From Blautia argi (GTDB taxonomy: Bacteria > Bacillota > Clostridia > Lachnospirales > Lachnospiraceae), in the NCBI RefSeq assembly GCF_003287895.1, contig NZ_CP030280.1, forward strand, positions 2,610,501-2,674,500: DNA of 64,000 nt, written 5' to 3'. Positions 14,550 to 22,716 of the stretch are shown here, one piece after another. The notes beneath the pieces were generated by a model. That model was not told the origin of the DNA. It ran no database searches and saw only the letters and a list, made by a program, of their open reading frames with translations. Within the stretch, counting starts at the first letter, position 1. Each line of letters starts with the position of its first letter. The position numbers were made by a program, and so were the translations under genes.

Positions 14550-17500
14550 ATGAAAAAGACATGGAAACGATTGTGTACGGGCTTCTTAGCTCTTGCAACT
14601 GTCGTTACTGCTTTACCGACTACACCCGTTCATGCAGAAAGTAAGCAATACTGGACGGAGTCAAACGAGCGTGTCGGTATCGTTGAAAAAGTAATGAATG
14701 ACGGTTCGATTGGTTCTACCTTTAATGAGGGACATTTAACTGTTGAGGGCGAGGACGCTTACTGTATTGACATTAACACAGACTTTAAGAATGGTTACAA
14801 GACCAGAGCTGACGCAAGCTCACGCATGAGTATCGACCAGATAAGCGACGTTGCCTTATCTATCGAATATGTAAAACAGTACACAGACAGCCACAGCGGA
14901 ATAGGCAAAAATCACGCTTACCTTTTAAGACAGCTTGTAGTCTGGCAGAGATTAAGCGTACATCTTGGCTGGCAATGTGATAACGTGCGAGCTTCTTATG
15001 ATGAAATTCCAAAGGCAACGCAGGACGAAGTTTTCGCTGGTGCAAAAGCCTTTGTCAAAGAAAATAAAGGACGCTATGAATGTGGCGGTTATATCTACTC
15101 TGGCGAGGGGCAGGAATTGGGACAATTCTGGGCGAAGCTGAATGTCGGAAATGCGAAACTGCAAAAGACTTCCAGTAATACCAGCATTACAGACAGTAAC
15201 GGGAATTACTCTATTGCAGGTGCAACCTATGGTGTCTTTTCTGATATAAGGACTGCACGAAACAGCTTGCCACCCTTACGACTGATGAAAACGGCAATAC
15301 AGATGTTGCAGAGGTAAAAGCTGGCACAGTCTATATCAAGGAATTATCCGCACCAGCAGGATATAAAGTAGATAAAACTGTATATTCCTTAAAGGTTGAA
15401 GCTGGAAAGACAGCTACCTTGAAAGTATCAGATACACCGAAAGTAACAGACACTTTGATTGAGCTTTTCAAGATTGATATGGAAACACAGAAAGACAATC
15501 CGCAAGGGAACGCTTCTCTAGCAGGTGCGGAATTTACATGGAAGTATTATGCAGGCTTCTATACTAAAGACAATCTTCCTGCCGAAACTACTCGTACATG
15601 GGTTACAAAGACAATCGCTGAAACAGACAGCGACGGGACAACCCACTACATCACAAAATTAGCGGACGCATACAAGGTATCTGGCGACAGCTTCTATATG
15701 CAGGACGGTAAAGCGGTTCTTCCACTTGGGACACTAACCGTTGAAGAAACAAAAGCTCCAAACGGCTACTTGTTAGACGGTGCATATATGCAGGCTGGCG
15801 ATAAGTCCGAACAGATTAAGGGCTTATATGTAACACAGATTACCGAGGACGGCGACCTTGCCGTACTATCTGGAAGTAACCAGTTTTCCGTATCAGACAA
15901 GGTTATCCGTGGCGGTGTCAAAATTCAGAAACGAGATTTAGAAACGGGCGATACAAAGCCACAAGGAAGTGCCACTTTGAAAGATACTGCCTTTGACATC
16001 ATTTCCTTAAATGATAATTCTGTTTTAGTTGAGGGAAAGCTATACAAGAAAAATGAAGTGGTAAAGACAATTCGTACAGATATTGAGGGTGTCGCTTCTA
16101 CTTCTGCTGACCTCTTACCTTATGGAAAATTCCGTATCGTTGAAAGTGAAGCTCCCGACGGTTACTTAACTGACGGTGCAAAAACGATTGATTTTACAAT
16201 CACAGAAAATGGAAAAATCGTGGACTTAACCGACGAAGCCCATTCTATCTACAATCAGATTAAGCGAGGGGATATTGAGGGTGTAAAAATCGGTGCAGGC
16301 ACACACAAGCGTCTTGCTGATGTTCCGTTTAGGATCACAAGCAAGACGACGGGCGAAAATCATGTAGTGGTAACTGATGATAACGGGCAGTTCTCCACTT
16401 CTGCTGAATGGGCTTCACATAAGCATAATACCAACGCAGGCAAGACCAGCGAGGACGGTGTGTGGTTTGGGACTTCTGAACCAGACGACAGCAAGGGTGC
16501 GTTACCTTATGATACCTACATCATCGAGGAATTACGCTCTGAAAGCAACAAAGGCTTTGAACTTATCCCACCTTTTGAAATCGTGGTATCAAGAAATAAC
16601 CTTGTGATTGATTTAGGAACGCTGACTGATGAATACGAAAAAGAAATTTCTATCCATACCACAGCGACCAGCAAGGACGGCGAAAAGACTATCCTTGCAG
16701 GAAAAGAGGTTACAATCGTTGATACTGTAAAATTAGACGGACTTACAAAAGGTACAAAGTATCAGTTGAAAGGTTGGCAGATGTTAAAAGAAGAAAATGC
16801 CGAGCTTATCATTGACGGGAAACGTGTAGAAAACGATTATACCTTTGTCGCTGATGATGAGGAAATGAAAGTGGAAATTTCCTATACATTCAATGCGTCT
16901 GCTTTAGGTGGCAAAACCCTTGTTACCTTTGAAGAATTGTATGATTTAAGCAATCCAGACGAACCCGTGAAAGTTGCAGAACATAAGGACATTGAGGACG
17001 ACGGGCAAACGGTACTTATCACAGAGCGTATCATCAAGATACATACTACCGCTACCGATAAGGACGGCAACAAAGAGATTGAAGCTGAAAAAGACGTTAC
17101 AATCATTGATACCGTAACCTTAGAGGGCTTAGAAGTCGGTACACAGTACAAACTTGTGGGCTGGCAGATGTTGAAAGAAGAAAATGCAGAGCTTCTTATC
17201 AATGGAAAGCGTGTGGAAAGTGATTATATGTTTACCGCTGACAGCGAAACTATGAAAGTGGAAGTTGCCTTTACCTTTGACGCTACTTCTCTTGACGGCA
17301 AACAGCTTGTAACTTTTGAAGAATTATATGATTTGAGCAATCCAGACGAGCCGAAGAAAGTTACCGAACATAAGGACATTGAGGACGAGGGACAGACGAT
17401 TATTTTTAAGGAAAAGCCAGAAGTCCCAGAGAAACCCGAAACACCACAGACACCAGAGAAGCCAAATAGACCTAGCGACAGTCCCAAAACGGGCGATAAC

Positions 17501-17596
17501 ACCAACCTTTACGGACTGCTTGCACTTCTTGTGACTTCTGGTGCTGGGCTGGCAGGTATCTTCTTCTATAAACGCCGTAAAATGAAGAAATCATAA
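14550..17596 (+). pseudogene. Thioester/VaFE-repeat cell-wall adhesin, frameshifted
   Basis: Start at ATG 14550 (GAAAGGAG) with signal peptide MKKTWKRLCTGFLALATVV. Residues about 35-200 are a thioester domain: Cys in AYCIDINTD and Gln in LVVWQRL could form the Cys-Gln bond that grafts to host surfaces. Next come SpaA/Cna-B-like folds, then two VaFE (ester-bond) repeats at about 16640-17030 and 17035-17400 (each ending VTFEELYDLSNPDEP). A Pro-rich stalk, the sortase signal SPKTGD, a hydrophobic helix and a KRRKMKKS tail follow. An extra AT pair in GATATAAGG (15243-15250) shifts the frame after residue 231; removing 2 nt restores a continuous protein of 1,014 residues. Confidence 0.85.
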
Positions 17597-17608
17597 GGCG
17601 GTAACGGT

Positions 17609-17798
17609 ATGATGAAAGAAAAATCACGCTCTCCGCCGAAGCTGTCAAACGGCAGACTTTTGCTTATTCTGGCTTGTCTGCTACTTACCTGCAAGAACAC
17701 AGATAGTCAAGGGTGCGTATGCATTGATTTTACCCTTTACTATCTGGGGGATTGCTGGTATTTACCCAACCGCCAGAATAAGAAATCACAATCAATAA
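17609..17798 (+). pseudogene. Possible broken small membrane gene
   Basis: ATG 17609 opens MMKEKSRSPPKLSNGRLLLI and a hydrophobic run, while a second frame from about 17680 reads VKGAYALILPFTIWGIAG then IYPTAR to a stop at 17798, a better membrane segment. One frameshift near 17690 would join them. I do not recognise the family, so this is a tentative call for an otherwise empty 240-nt gap before orf23. Confidence 0.3.
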
Positions 17799-17834
17799 AC
17801 TTATCAAAAATAGAAAGAAACGAGGTAAAACACT

Positions 17835-18161
17835 ATGGAAATGAAATATGTCGTGCCAGATATGGCACAGTCTTTTGGAACTCTTGAATTTGCAGGCGAA
17901 AGCGAGCCAGTCTTTGAAAGAGATAAAAATAACCGCAGGGTTTTAGCCAGACGAAGCTATAACCTTTATTCTGACGTACAGAAAGGCGAAAATGTTGTGA
18001 TAGAAATTCCCGTGCAGGCTGGCGAAAAGCATTTCAAGTATGAGCAGAAAGTAAAACTTGTCAATCCGAAATTATACGGCAGAGGTTACGCAATCGGGGA
18101 TATGGGACATACCGATTATGTGTTAGTTGCTAACGATATTGTAGCAGTTGAAGAAAAGTAA
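17835..18161 (+). CDS. Tn916 orf23-like protein (DUF961)
   Basis: 108 residues beginning MEMKYVVPDMAQSFGTLEF, the DUF961 signature, with RRSYNLYSDVQKGENVVIEI and KVKLVNPKLYGRGYAIGD. Tn916 Orf23 and relatives are small conserved proteins at the start of the conjugation operon; an accessory role in transfer initiation has been proposed for the family but is not established. It is followed 16 bp later by a second DUF961 gene. Confidence 0.88.
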   Translation: MEMKYVVPDMAQSFGTLEFAGESEPVFERDKNNRRVLARRSYNLYSDVQKGENVVIEIPVQAGEKHFKYEQKVKLVNPKLYGRGYAIGDMGHTDYVLVANDIVAVEEK

Positions 18162-18176
18162 AGGAGTGAAGAATTT

Positions 18177-18560
18177 ATGAGATTATCAAACGGTTTTGTT
18201 ATTGACAAAGAGAAAACATTTGGAGAATTAAAATTTACAGCGGTGCGTGATGTGTTCTTGCAGAATGAGGACGGGACACCGAGTACCCAGCTTAAAAAGC
18301 GTATCTATGATTTGAAGTGCAGTCTACACGGTGGAATTATCCCCGTATCTGTACCGCCAGAAGTACCGTTAAGGGAATTTCAGTACAATGCAGTCGTGGA
18401 GCTTGTCAATCCAGTAGCCGATACGGTATCACGAAAAACCTATACGGGTGCAGATGTGGACTGGTATGTAAAGGCAGAGGATATTATGTTGAAGAATAAA
18501 AGCAATCAAAACGCAGGCAATCCACAGAACCATGCACCGCAGGGACAGCCGAAAAAATAA
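18177..18560 (+). CDS. Tn916 orf22-like protein (DUF961)
   Basis: 127 residues, start after AAGGAGTG. MRLSNGFVIDKEKTFGELKF and AVVELVNPVADTVSRKTYTG resemble orf23 and mark it as the paralogous orf22. The C-terminus is a Gln/Asn/Pro-rich tail. A deleted second copy of its 3' part lies at 27530-27583, beyond the split XRE gene, which tells how this region was assembled. Confidence 0.88.
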   Translation: MRLSNGFVIDKEKTFGELKFTAVRDVFLQNEDGTPSTQLKKRIYDLKCSLHGGIIPVSVPPEVPLREFQYNAVVELVNPVADTVSRKTYTGADVDWYVKAEDIMLKNKSNQNAGNPQNHAPQGQPKK

Positions 18561-18659
18561 AAATTCTCCTCAAAGGTTAGAGAAATAACTGGACTCTCCT
18601 GTTAGTAGATTGCCTACCTTATCGTAAATGGTTAAAATAAGCCTAGGAGGTGGCAACAA

Positions 18660-18815
18660 ATGTATCAAATCAATAATGAAAAGTTCGGACAATTTTTAGC
18701 CGAGATACGAAAAGAAAAACAAATGACACAAAAGGAATTGGCTGAGAAGCTGTTTGTTTCCGATAAAACGGTTAGTAAATGGGAGCGTGGTGTTTCCCAA
18801 ACAAAAAGATATTAA
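18660..18815 (+). pseudogene. XRE regulator, 5' fragment cut by the IME
   Basis: ATG 18660 after AGGAGGTGG encodes an XRE HTH (MYQINNEKFGQFLAEIRKEK, TQKELAEKLFVSDKTVSKWE). After codon 44 (Gly) the frame enters IME DNA and stops 7 codons later. The missing part is found 8.1 kb away at 26898. Joined at the GT of 18790-18791 / 26896-26897, the two pieces give one in-frame regulator of about 250 residues with a membrane domain. Confidence 0.88.
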
Positions 18816-18868
18816 GAAACAGCCCATGTTTACCTGCTTGCAAACAAAAGAATATTGCTACTAGACTA

Positions 18869-18906
18869 AGAGATACTACATAAGTGTGTTGGTATCTCTT
18901 TTTTGT
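18869..18906 (+). terminator. Terminator near the IME left end
   Basis: AGAGATAC (18869-18876) pairs with GTATCTCT (18892-18899), followed by TTTTTTG. It would stop transcription entering from the broken XRE gene. The remaining 18907-19209 has no ORF; a TATAAT at 19082-19087 is a likely -10 for dfrF, with no good -35. Confidence 0.65.
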
Positions 18907-19209
18907 TGCCGTGAAACAGCAGACTATTTCATTTCTGCTTGATTACCTTAAAACTTATTAGTCTATGGTTTGTCAAGGGCTTGTTGCGTGAGAAATGCTG
19001 AATATCACCCTTTACAAAACATAGGCTGATAAGTAACTTTTCAAAAGCAGAAAAGAAATGGCAATGCTTATAACAATATGATATAATGCAGATGAAGACA
19101 AAAAAGGAATTTGTCGAGCTGGTTAGTTCGAGATAATTTTGAGTTTGTTAAGATGTGGTGCACTTGATGGAATCACAGGTACGACATCATATTATGGAGG
19201 ATGAAATAG

Positions 19210-19683
19210 ATGATAGGTTTGATTGTTGCGAGGTCAAAGAATAATGTTATAGGCAAGAATGGTAATATACCATGGAAAATAAAGGGAGAACAAAAGCAAT
19301 TTAGAGAGTTAACAACGGGTAATGTGGTTATTATGGGGCGAAAGTCTTATGAAGAAATCGGTCATCCGTTGCCTAATAGAATGAATATTGTTGTTTCCAC
19401 CACAACAGAGTATCAAGGAGATAATTTAGTTTCAGTTAAATCATTAGAAGATGCATTATTATTGGCTAAAGGACGAGATGTATACATATCTGGTGGATAT
19501 GGACTATTTAAGGAAGCTTTGCAAATAGTAGATAAAATGTATATCACAGAAGTAGATTTAAATATTGAAGATGGAGATACATTCTTTCCAGAATTTGATA
19601 TCAATGATTTTGAAGTTTTGATAGGGGAAACACTTGGTGAGGAAGTGAAATATACGAGAACATTTTATGTAAGGAAAAAATGA
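19210..19683 (+). CDS. dfrF: Trimethoprim-resistant dihydrofolate reductase, DfrF type
   Basis: Reduces dihydrofolate to tetrahydrofolate with NADPH; DfrF variants are insensitive to trimethoprim. The start follows TATGGAGG. Fold markers are all present: MIGLIVARSKNNVIGKNG, IPWKIKGEQKQFRELT, VVIMGRKSYEEIGHPLP and DVYISGGYGLFKEAL. From memory it closely matches enterococcal/streptococcal DfrF. The frame ends at residue 157 in a run of six A; with five A it would continue as NELSKFWI to 164 residues, the family length. Loss of those eight residues is either an error or a small C-terminal truncation. Confidence 0.88.
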   Translation: MIGLIVARSKNNVIGKNGNIPWKIKGEQKQFRELTTGNVVIMGRKSYEEIGHPLPNRMNIVVSTTTEYQGDNLVSVKSLEDALLLAKGRDVYISGGYGLFKEALQIVDKMYITEVDLNIEDGDTFFPEFDINDFEVLIGETLGEEVKYTRTFYVRKK

Positions 19684-19766
19684 ATTGAGTAAATTTTGGA
19701 TTTAGGGTGTTTTCATAAATATATTGCTTTTTATGCATATATAAATTGTTGTAAGACAAATTCCAG

Positions 19767-19824
19767 TTGAACCAAATCGCTGCGCGATGGCCTGCCAAGG
19801 CTGTGGCGCAGCGATTTGGTTCAA
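19767..19824. repeat. 58-nt near-continuous palindrome
   Basis: A perfect 19-bp stem (TTGAACCAAATCGCTGCGC, 19767-19785, with its inverse at 19806-19824) encloses a loop that itself contains GCCT/AGGC. It lacks a U-tract, so a simple terminator is unlikely. It lies in the 280-nt gap between dfrF and the DinB-like gene, which otherwise holds only another weak imperfect hairpin (19832-19915). Confidence 0.65.
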
Positions 19825-19965
19825 TTGGTAAAAATCGGTGTGCAGTCCAGAGGAATGGGCAGATACATTCTAAATGTAGTCTGCTTTTTCCTCTGTCCTG
19901 ACGCCGATTGTTTACGAAATAATTTGTATGGGGCGATAAAATCAGAATTTGAGAGAGTATTGAAT

Positions 19966-20622
19966 ATGAATAAGGAATGGTCTGAACTTAATAAAACAAT
20001 GCAGGCACAAATAAAAAAGAAAGATACTTATAAGAGGGGTATTGATACTTTACTTACTTTACGAAGTCAGTTAATACAAACCTTAGTATCTTTCAAAGAA
20101 GAATTATGCAGAGAAGATTTTAACTCAATCCCCTTCATAAACGCTGATGGTTATCATAGTAAGACGATTGCTTATTCTATTTGGCATATTTTCCGCATTG
20201 AAGATATAGTTGTGCATACAGTGATAAATGAAGATGAACAAGTATTTTTTGCAGGCAATTATCAAGAGCGTATCAATTCACCTATCATTACAACAGGAAA
20301 TGAACTCATGAAACAGCAGATTGCAGACTTTTCAAAACAGCTTAATCTGGAAGAATTATATTTATATATTTTCGAAGTATGGGAAAGCACTGAGAAAATG
20401 CTTGAACGGTTATCTTATGATGAATTGAAAAGAAAAATACCGAAAGAAAGAAAAGGATACTTAGAATCGTTGAATGTAGTAAACGACAATGAAAAAGCAA
20501 TTTGGCTGATTGATTATTGGTGTAATAAAGATATTTGTGGACTAATTCAAATGCCGTTTTCAAGACATTGGATTATGCACACAGAAGCCTGTTTGCGTAT
20601 AAAGAACAAGATACATTCATAG
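19966..20622 (+). CDS. DinB-like protein
   Basis: The start is set at ATG 19966 (MNKEWSELNKTMQAQIKK) after GAGAGAG; the longer upstream frame translates a hairpin. The 218-residue helical protein has the DinB-like four-helix pattern with candidate metal His residues in TIAYSIWHIFRIED and FSRHWIMHTEACLRI. DinB/YfiT-family proteins include thiol transferases and stress proteins; many on mobile elements are uncharacterised. It is cargo of the IME next to dfrF. Confidence 0.65.
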   Translation: MNKEWSELNKTMQAQIKKKDTYKRGIDTLLTLRSQLIQTLVSFKEELCREDFNSIPFINADGYHSKTIAYSIWHIFRIEDIVVHTVINEDEQVFFAGNYQERINSPIITTGNELMKQQIADFSKQLNLEELYLYIFEVWESTEKMLERLSYDELKRKIPKERKGYLESLNVVNDNEKAIWLIDYWCNKDICGLIQMPFSRHWIMHTEACLRIKNKIHS

Positions 20623-20677
20623 GCAAAAATTTCAGTTTGTAGAACTAAGGAAATTGGAATTTAAGGAGGAATAAAGT

Positions 20678-20773
20678 ATGGTTAGTGATTTTATAAGAGC
20701 AGCATTTCCATGGATTTTAATGGGTTTATTTGTAGCAATCAGTTGTTCCCTTATGAGTAAAAAAGAGAAATAA
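20678..20773 (+). CDS. Small membrane peptide (31 aa)
   Basis: A perfect AAGGAGG precedes ATG 20678. MVSDFIRAAFPWILMGLF, VAISCSLM and the tail SKKEK give one membrane helix with a basic C-terminus. It lies between the DinB-like and RibD-like genes. Similar tiny 'SDFI.AAFPW' proteins recur in Firmicute mobile DNA as I recall, with no known function. Confidence 0.5.
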   Translation: MVSDFIRAAFPWILMGLFVAISCSLMSKKEK

Positions 20774-20803
20774 ATTCCTGTTTGTATTTATAAAAGAGAA
20801 AAA

Positions 20804-21334
20804 ATGAGAAAAGTAGTTTTATTTATTGCCATGAGCCTTGACGGATATATTGCGGACGGTAATGGTGGAGTAGCTTGGCTAAATGGTCATGGAAATGACA
20901 ATGAAAACATCGACACTTATACAGAATTTACCAAAGATATAGATACTGTCTTAATGGGGTGGAATACTTCTCATCAGGTTGTTACTGAACTTTCTCCGCA
21001 AGAATGGGTATATAATAAATTTACAACTTATGTATTAACACATAAAGAGTGCAATTCTTCCCAACAAATTCATTTTACAAGTGAAAATCCTGTTTTATTA
21101 TTGGAACGGCTAAAACAAGAAGCAGGAAAGGATATTTGGATTTGTGGCGGAGCAAATCTTGTTCAGCAGTTGGTAAGCAAAAATATGATTGATAAATATT
21201 ACATTTCTGTTATTCCTACTCTGTTAGGAAATGGGGTTCGTCTTTTGGGCAACATAGACAGGGAAATAAAGTTAAGGCTTTGTAAAACACAGACTTATAA
21301 CGGAATAACCGATTTGATTTATATGCGTAGATAA
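20804..21334 (+). CDS. RibD C-terminal / DHFR-fold reductase
   Basis: 176 residues starting MRKVVLFIAMSLDGYIADG, the opening of the YwjB/YyaP reductase family, with TVLMGWNTSHQVV and DIWICGGANLVQQLV as the NADPH-binding elements and VIPTLLGNGVRLL near the end. The fold is that of dihydrofolate reductase, but the substrate is unknown. A second DHFR-fold gene beside dfrF may be chance or may add to antifolate tolerance; nothing here proves that. Confidence 0.82.
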   Translation: MRKVVLFIAMSLDGYIADGNGGVAWLNGHGNDNENIDTYTEFTKDIDTVLMGWNTSHQVVTELSPQEWVYNKFTTYVLTHKECNSSQQIHFTSENPVLLLERLKQEAGKDIWICGGANLVQQLVSKNMIDKYYISVIPTLLGNGVRLLGNIDREIKLRLCKTQTYNGITDLIYMRR

Positions 21335-21471
21335 CTAGAGAGAAACAGAAAAGCTGTTAAACCGACGGAGCGATCCGACCACGTTGGCGGGAAAATCCTT
21401 AAGATTTTTCCGCCATGCTTGCAAGGGGGCGGTTCGCTTCGGCGGTTCGGCGAGCTTGCGAGCCGTTCAAA

Positions 21472-21496
21472 GCCCCCGTTATCTAACAAGGGGGGC
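21472..21496 (+). other. IME oriT-like hairpin
   Basis: GCCCCC (21472-21477) and GGGGGC (21491-21496) flank the loop core TTATCTAACA. The ICE has the same design at 29922-29946 (ACCCCTC, GTATCTAACA, GAGGGGT) between orf21 and orf20, where Tn916 has its oriT. G/C-rich repeats such as CGGCGAGC / GCGAGCCG precede it. It is presumably the nick site used by the IME relaxase, or by the ICE relaxase in trans. Confidence 0.6.
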
Positions 21497-21695
21497 ACAA
21501 AAAACAAGAAACACTATACACTAACAAGCGGAAAACGCTGTATTTATAAGGCAAAACCCCATTTTTACAGTAGTGATATAAATTGTACCTATATCACTAT
21601 GAAAATTGAATAGTAAATATGAGAAAGACAGTTGATTTCAAAAAATAAGAAATTGATTGTCGTTTTCTTTTGCAGAAATTTAAGTGCAGGCAATT

Positions 21696-21791
21696 ATGGT
21701 AGTTGTCGTAATTGCTGTCAGCTCAGTGTTTATCACTGATGGTGTGAAAGATTTACGGTTGGAGATGTTCAATAAGATTATTGGTGCTTAA
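21696..21791 (+). pseudogene. Remnant of a Tn916 orf19-like gene
   Basis: The frame MVVVVIAVSSVFITDGV ... FNKIIGA matches the last 31 residues of the ICE orf19-like protein (VVALIAVGLVFNAGGV ... FNKIIGA). The upstream membrane half is missing. It shows that this part of the IME derives from a Tn916-type conjugation region. The stop is followed by the same TGCTGATATGAGAATG promoter stretch as in the ICE. Confidence 0.7.
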
Positions 21792-21800
21792 TTATTTTTA

Positions 21801-21829
21801 TTGTAGTGCTGATATGAGAATGTTATAAT
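21801..21829 (+). promoter_or_regulatory. Cassette promoter 1 (IME)
   Basis: TTGTAG, 17 bp, TATAAT. It is nearly identical to the stretch at 31640-31668 in the ICE and shares its boxes with the promoters at 27603 and 27941. Confidence 0.65.
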
Positions 21830-21879
21830 TGGGGTATAAAACATACAAATAAATTTGCTGAAAAATGAGGTATCAAAAT

Positions 21880-22122
21880 ATGGAAAATGAATTACTGGAA
21901 AACTTAGGAAGACTTCACACAACTGAACTTGGCGTTATTAGAATTAAAAAGAACTTATCTTTGAATGTAGAAAATGTAATTGAATGGTGCAAAGAAAAAA
22001 TTAGCCTTTCTAATGCGGAAATCACAAGAAAAGGAAAAAACTGGTATATAACGATTGATAATTGTATTATAACGGTAAATGCGTACAGTTATACCGTTAT
22101 CACTTCTCACAAGGTAAAATGA
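21880..22122 (+). CDS. DUF3781 family protein
   Basis: The start is set at ATG 21880 (MENELLENLGRLHTTELG), nine bases after GAGG. The string LHTTELGVIRIKKNLSL and VIEWCKEKI mark DUF3781, a small Firmicute family of unknown function. The stop overlaps the next start (ATGA), so the two are co-translated. It is the first gene of accessory cassette 1. Confidence 0.75.
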   Translation: MENELLENLGRLHTTELGVIRIKKNLSLNVENVIEWCKEKISLSNAEITRKGKNWYITIDNCIITVNAYSYTVITSHKVK

Positions 22123-22589
22123 TAAATTTTTCTATAAAGGAATTAAACGCATTTGCAGTTATTGGGCAGGAAGTAGAACTGACTAATTATCAAAAAAAGA
22201 ATATTCAGATTAGTACACAGTTTTGGAGAAAGTTTAACAGTAGTTTGAAAAAAGCGTATCTTTCACAATCAGGAAATTGGGTAAAATATGCTTTTATGGA
22301 AAGAAGAAATGGAAAACTTTATTATTTCTGTTCTATTCCCCAAAGAACCATTACCCCAGAGGGCTTTCTGTATAAAGAAATACCGTCTTATAAATATTTG
22401 GTTGTGGAGCATATTGGTGCTATGGATAAAATATATGAAACTTATGGCAAGATTTATGAAGAAATTATTCCTAGTACATCGTATATTCCTATAAAAGATA
22501 TTATCCTACACTTTGAAAAATACGATTATCGTTTTCATTGGAATAGTGATAATTCAGTTATTGAAATTTGGATACCTATTCAAGATTAG
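22119..22589 (+). CDS. GyrI-like effector-binding-domain protein
   Basis: The start at ATG 22119 overlaps the DUF3781 stop. The 156-residue protein matches the AraC/GyrI effector-binding fold: FAVIGQEVELTNYQ, GEGFLYKEIPSYKYLVVEH-type strand (here ITPEGFLYKEIPSYKYLVVE), and the C-terminal FRFHWNSDNSVIEIWIPI-like ending. Stand-alone members bind small hydrophobic ligands. With DUF3781 it makes a two-gene cassette followed by a terminator shared with other cassettes. Confidence 0.72.
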   Translation: MINFSIKELNAFAVIGQEVELTNYQKKNIQISTQFWRKFNSSLKKAYLSQSGNWVKYAFMERRNGKLYYFCSIPQRTITPEGFLYKEIPSYKYLVVEHIGAMDKIYETYGKIYEEIIPSTSYIPIKDIILHFEKYDYRFHWNSDNSVIEIWIPIQD

Positions 22590-22613
22590 AAGCAATTTTA
22601 TATCCATACACAC

Positions 22614-22645
22614 AAAGCAGTTAGTCTTAGGATTGACTGCTTTTT
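22614..22645 (+). terminator. Cassette terminator, copy 1
   Basis: AAAGCAGT (22614) pairs with ACTGCTTT (22636), loop TAGTCTTAGGATTG, then T residues. The 35-bp stretch including the preceding CATACACAC is almost identical at 32717-32757 and its core is repeated at 28433-28462. Confidence 0.8.
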
Positions 22646-22716
22646 CTATACAGATTTTTAATGACAGGCAATTATCAATTATGGTAGTTGCCTTTTTTGA
22701 TTGGAGGAATTGAAGA

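Noticed and set aside
17609..17887. Full 92-aa ORF as a real gene
   Set aside because: It overlaps the well-supported orf23 start, and its second half reads across that gene's ribosome site; only a broken small membrane gene is kept as a tentative call.
18790..18805. IME boundary within the AAACA string shared by both junctions
   Set aside because: Using AAACA as the core puts the rejoined XRE gene out of frame; the GT core keeps the frame and gives a palindromic attP.
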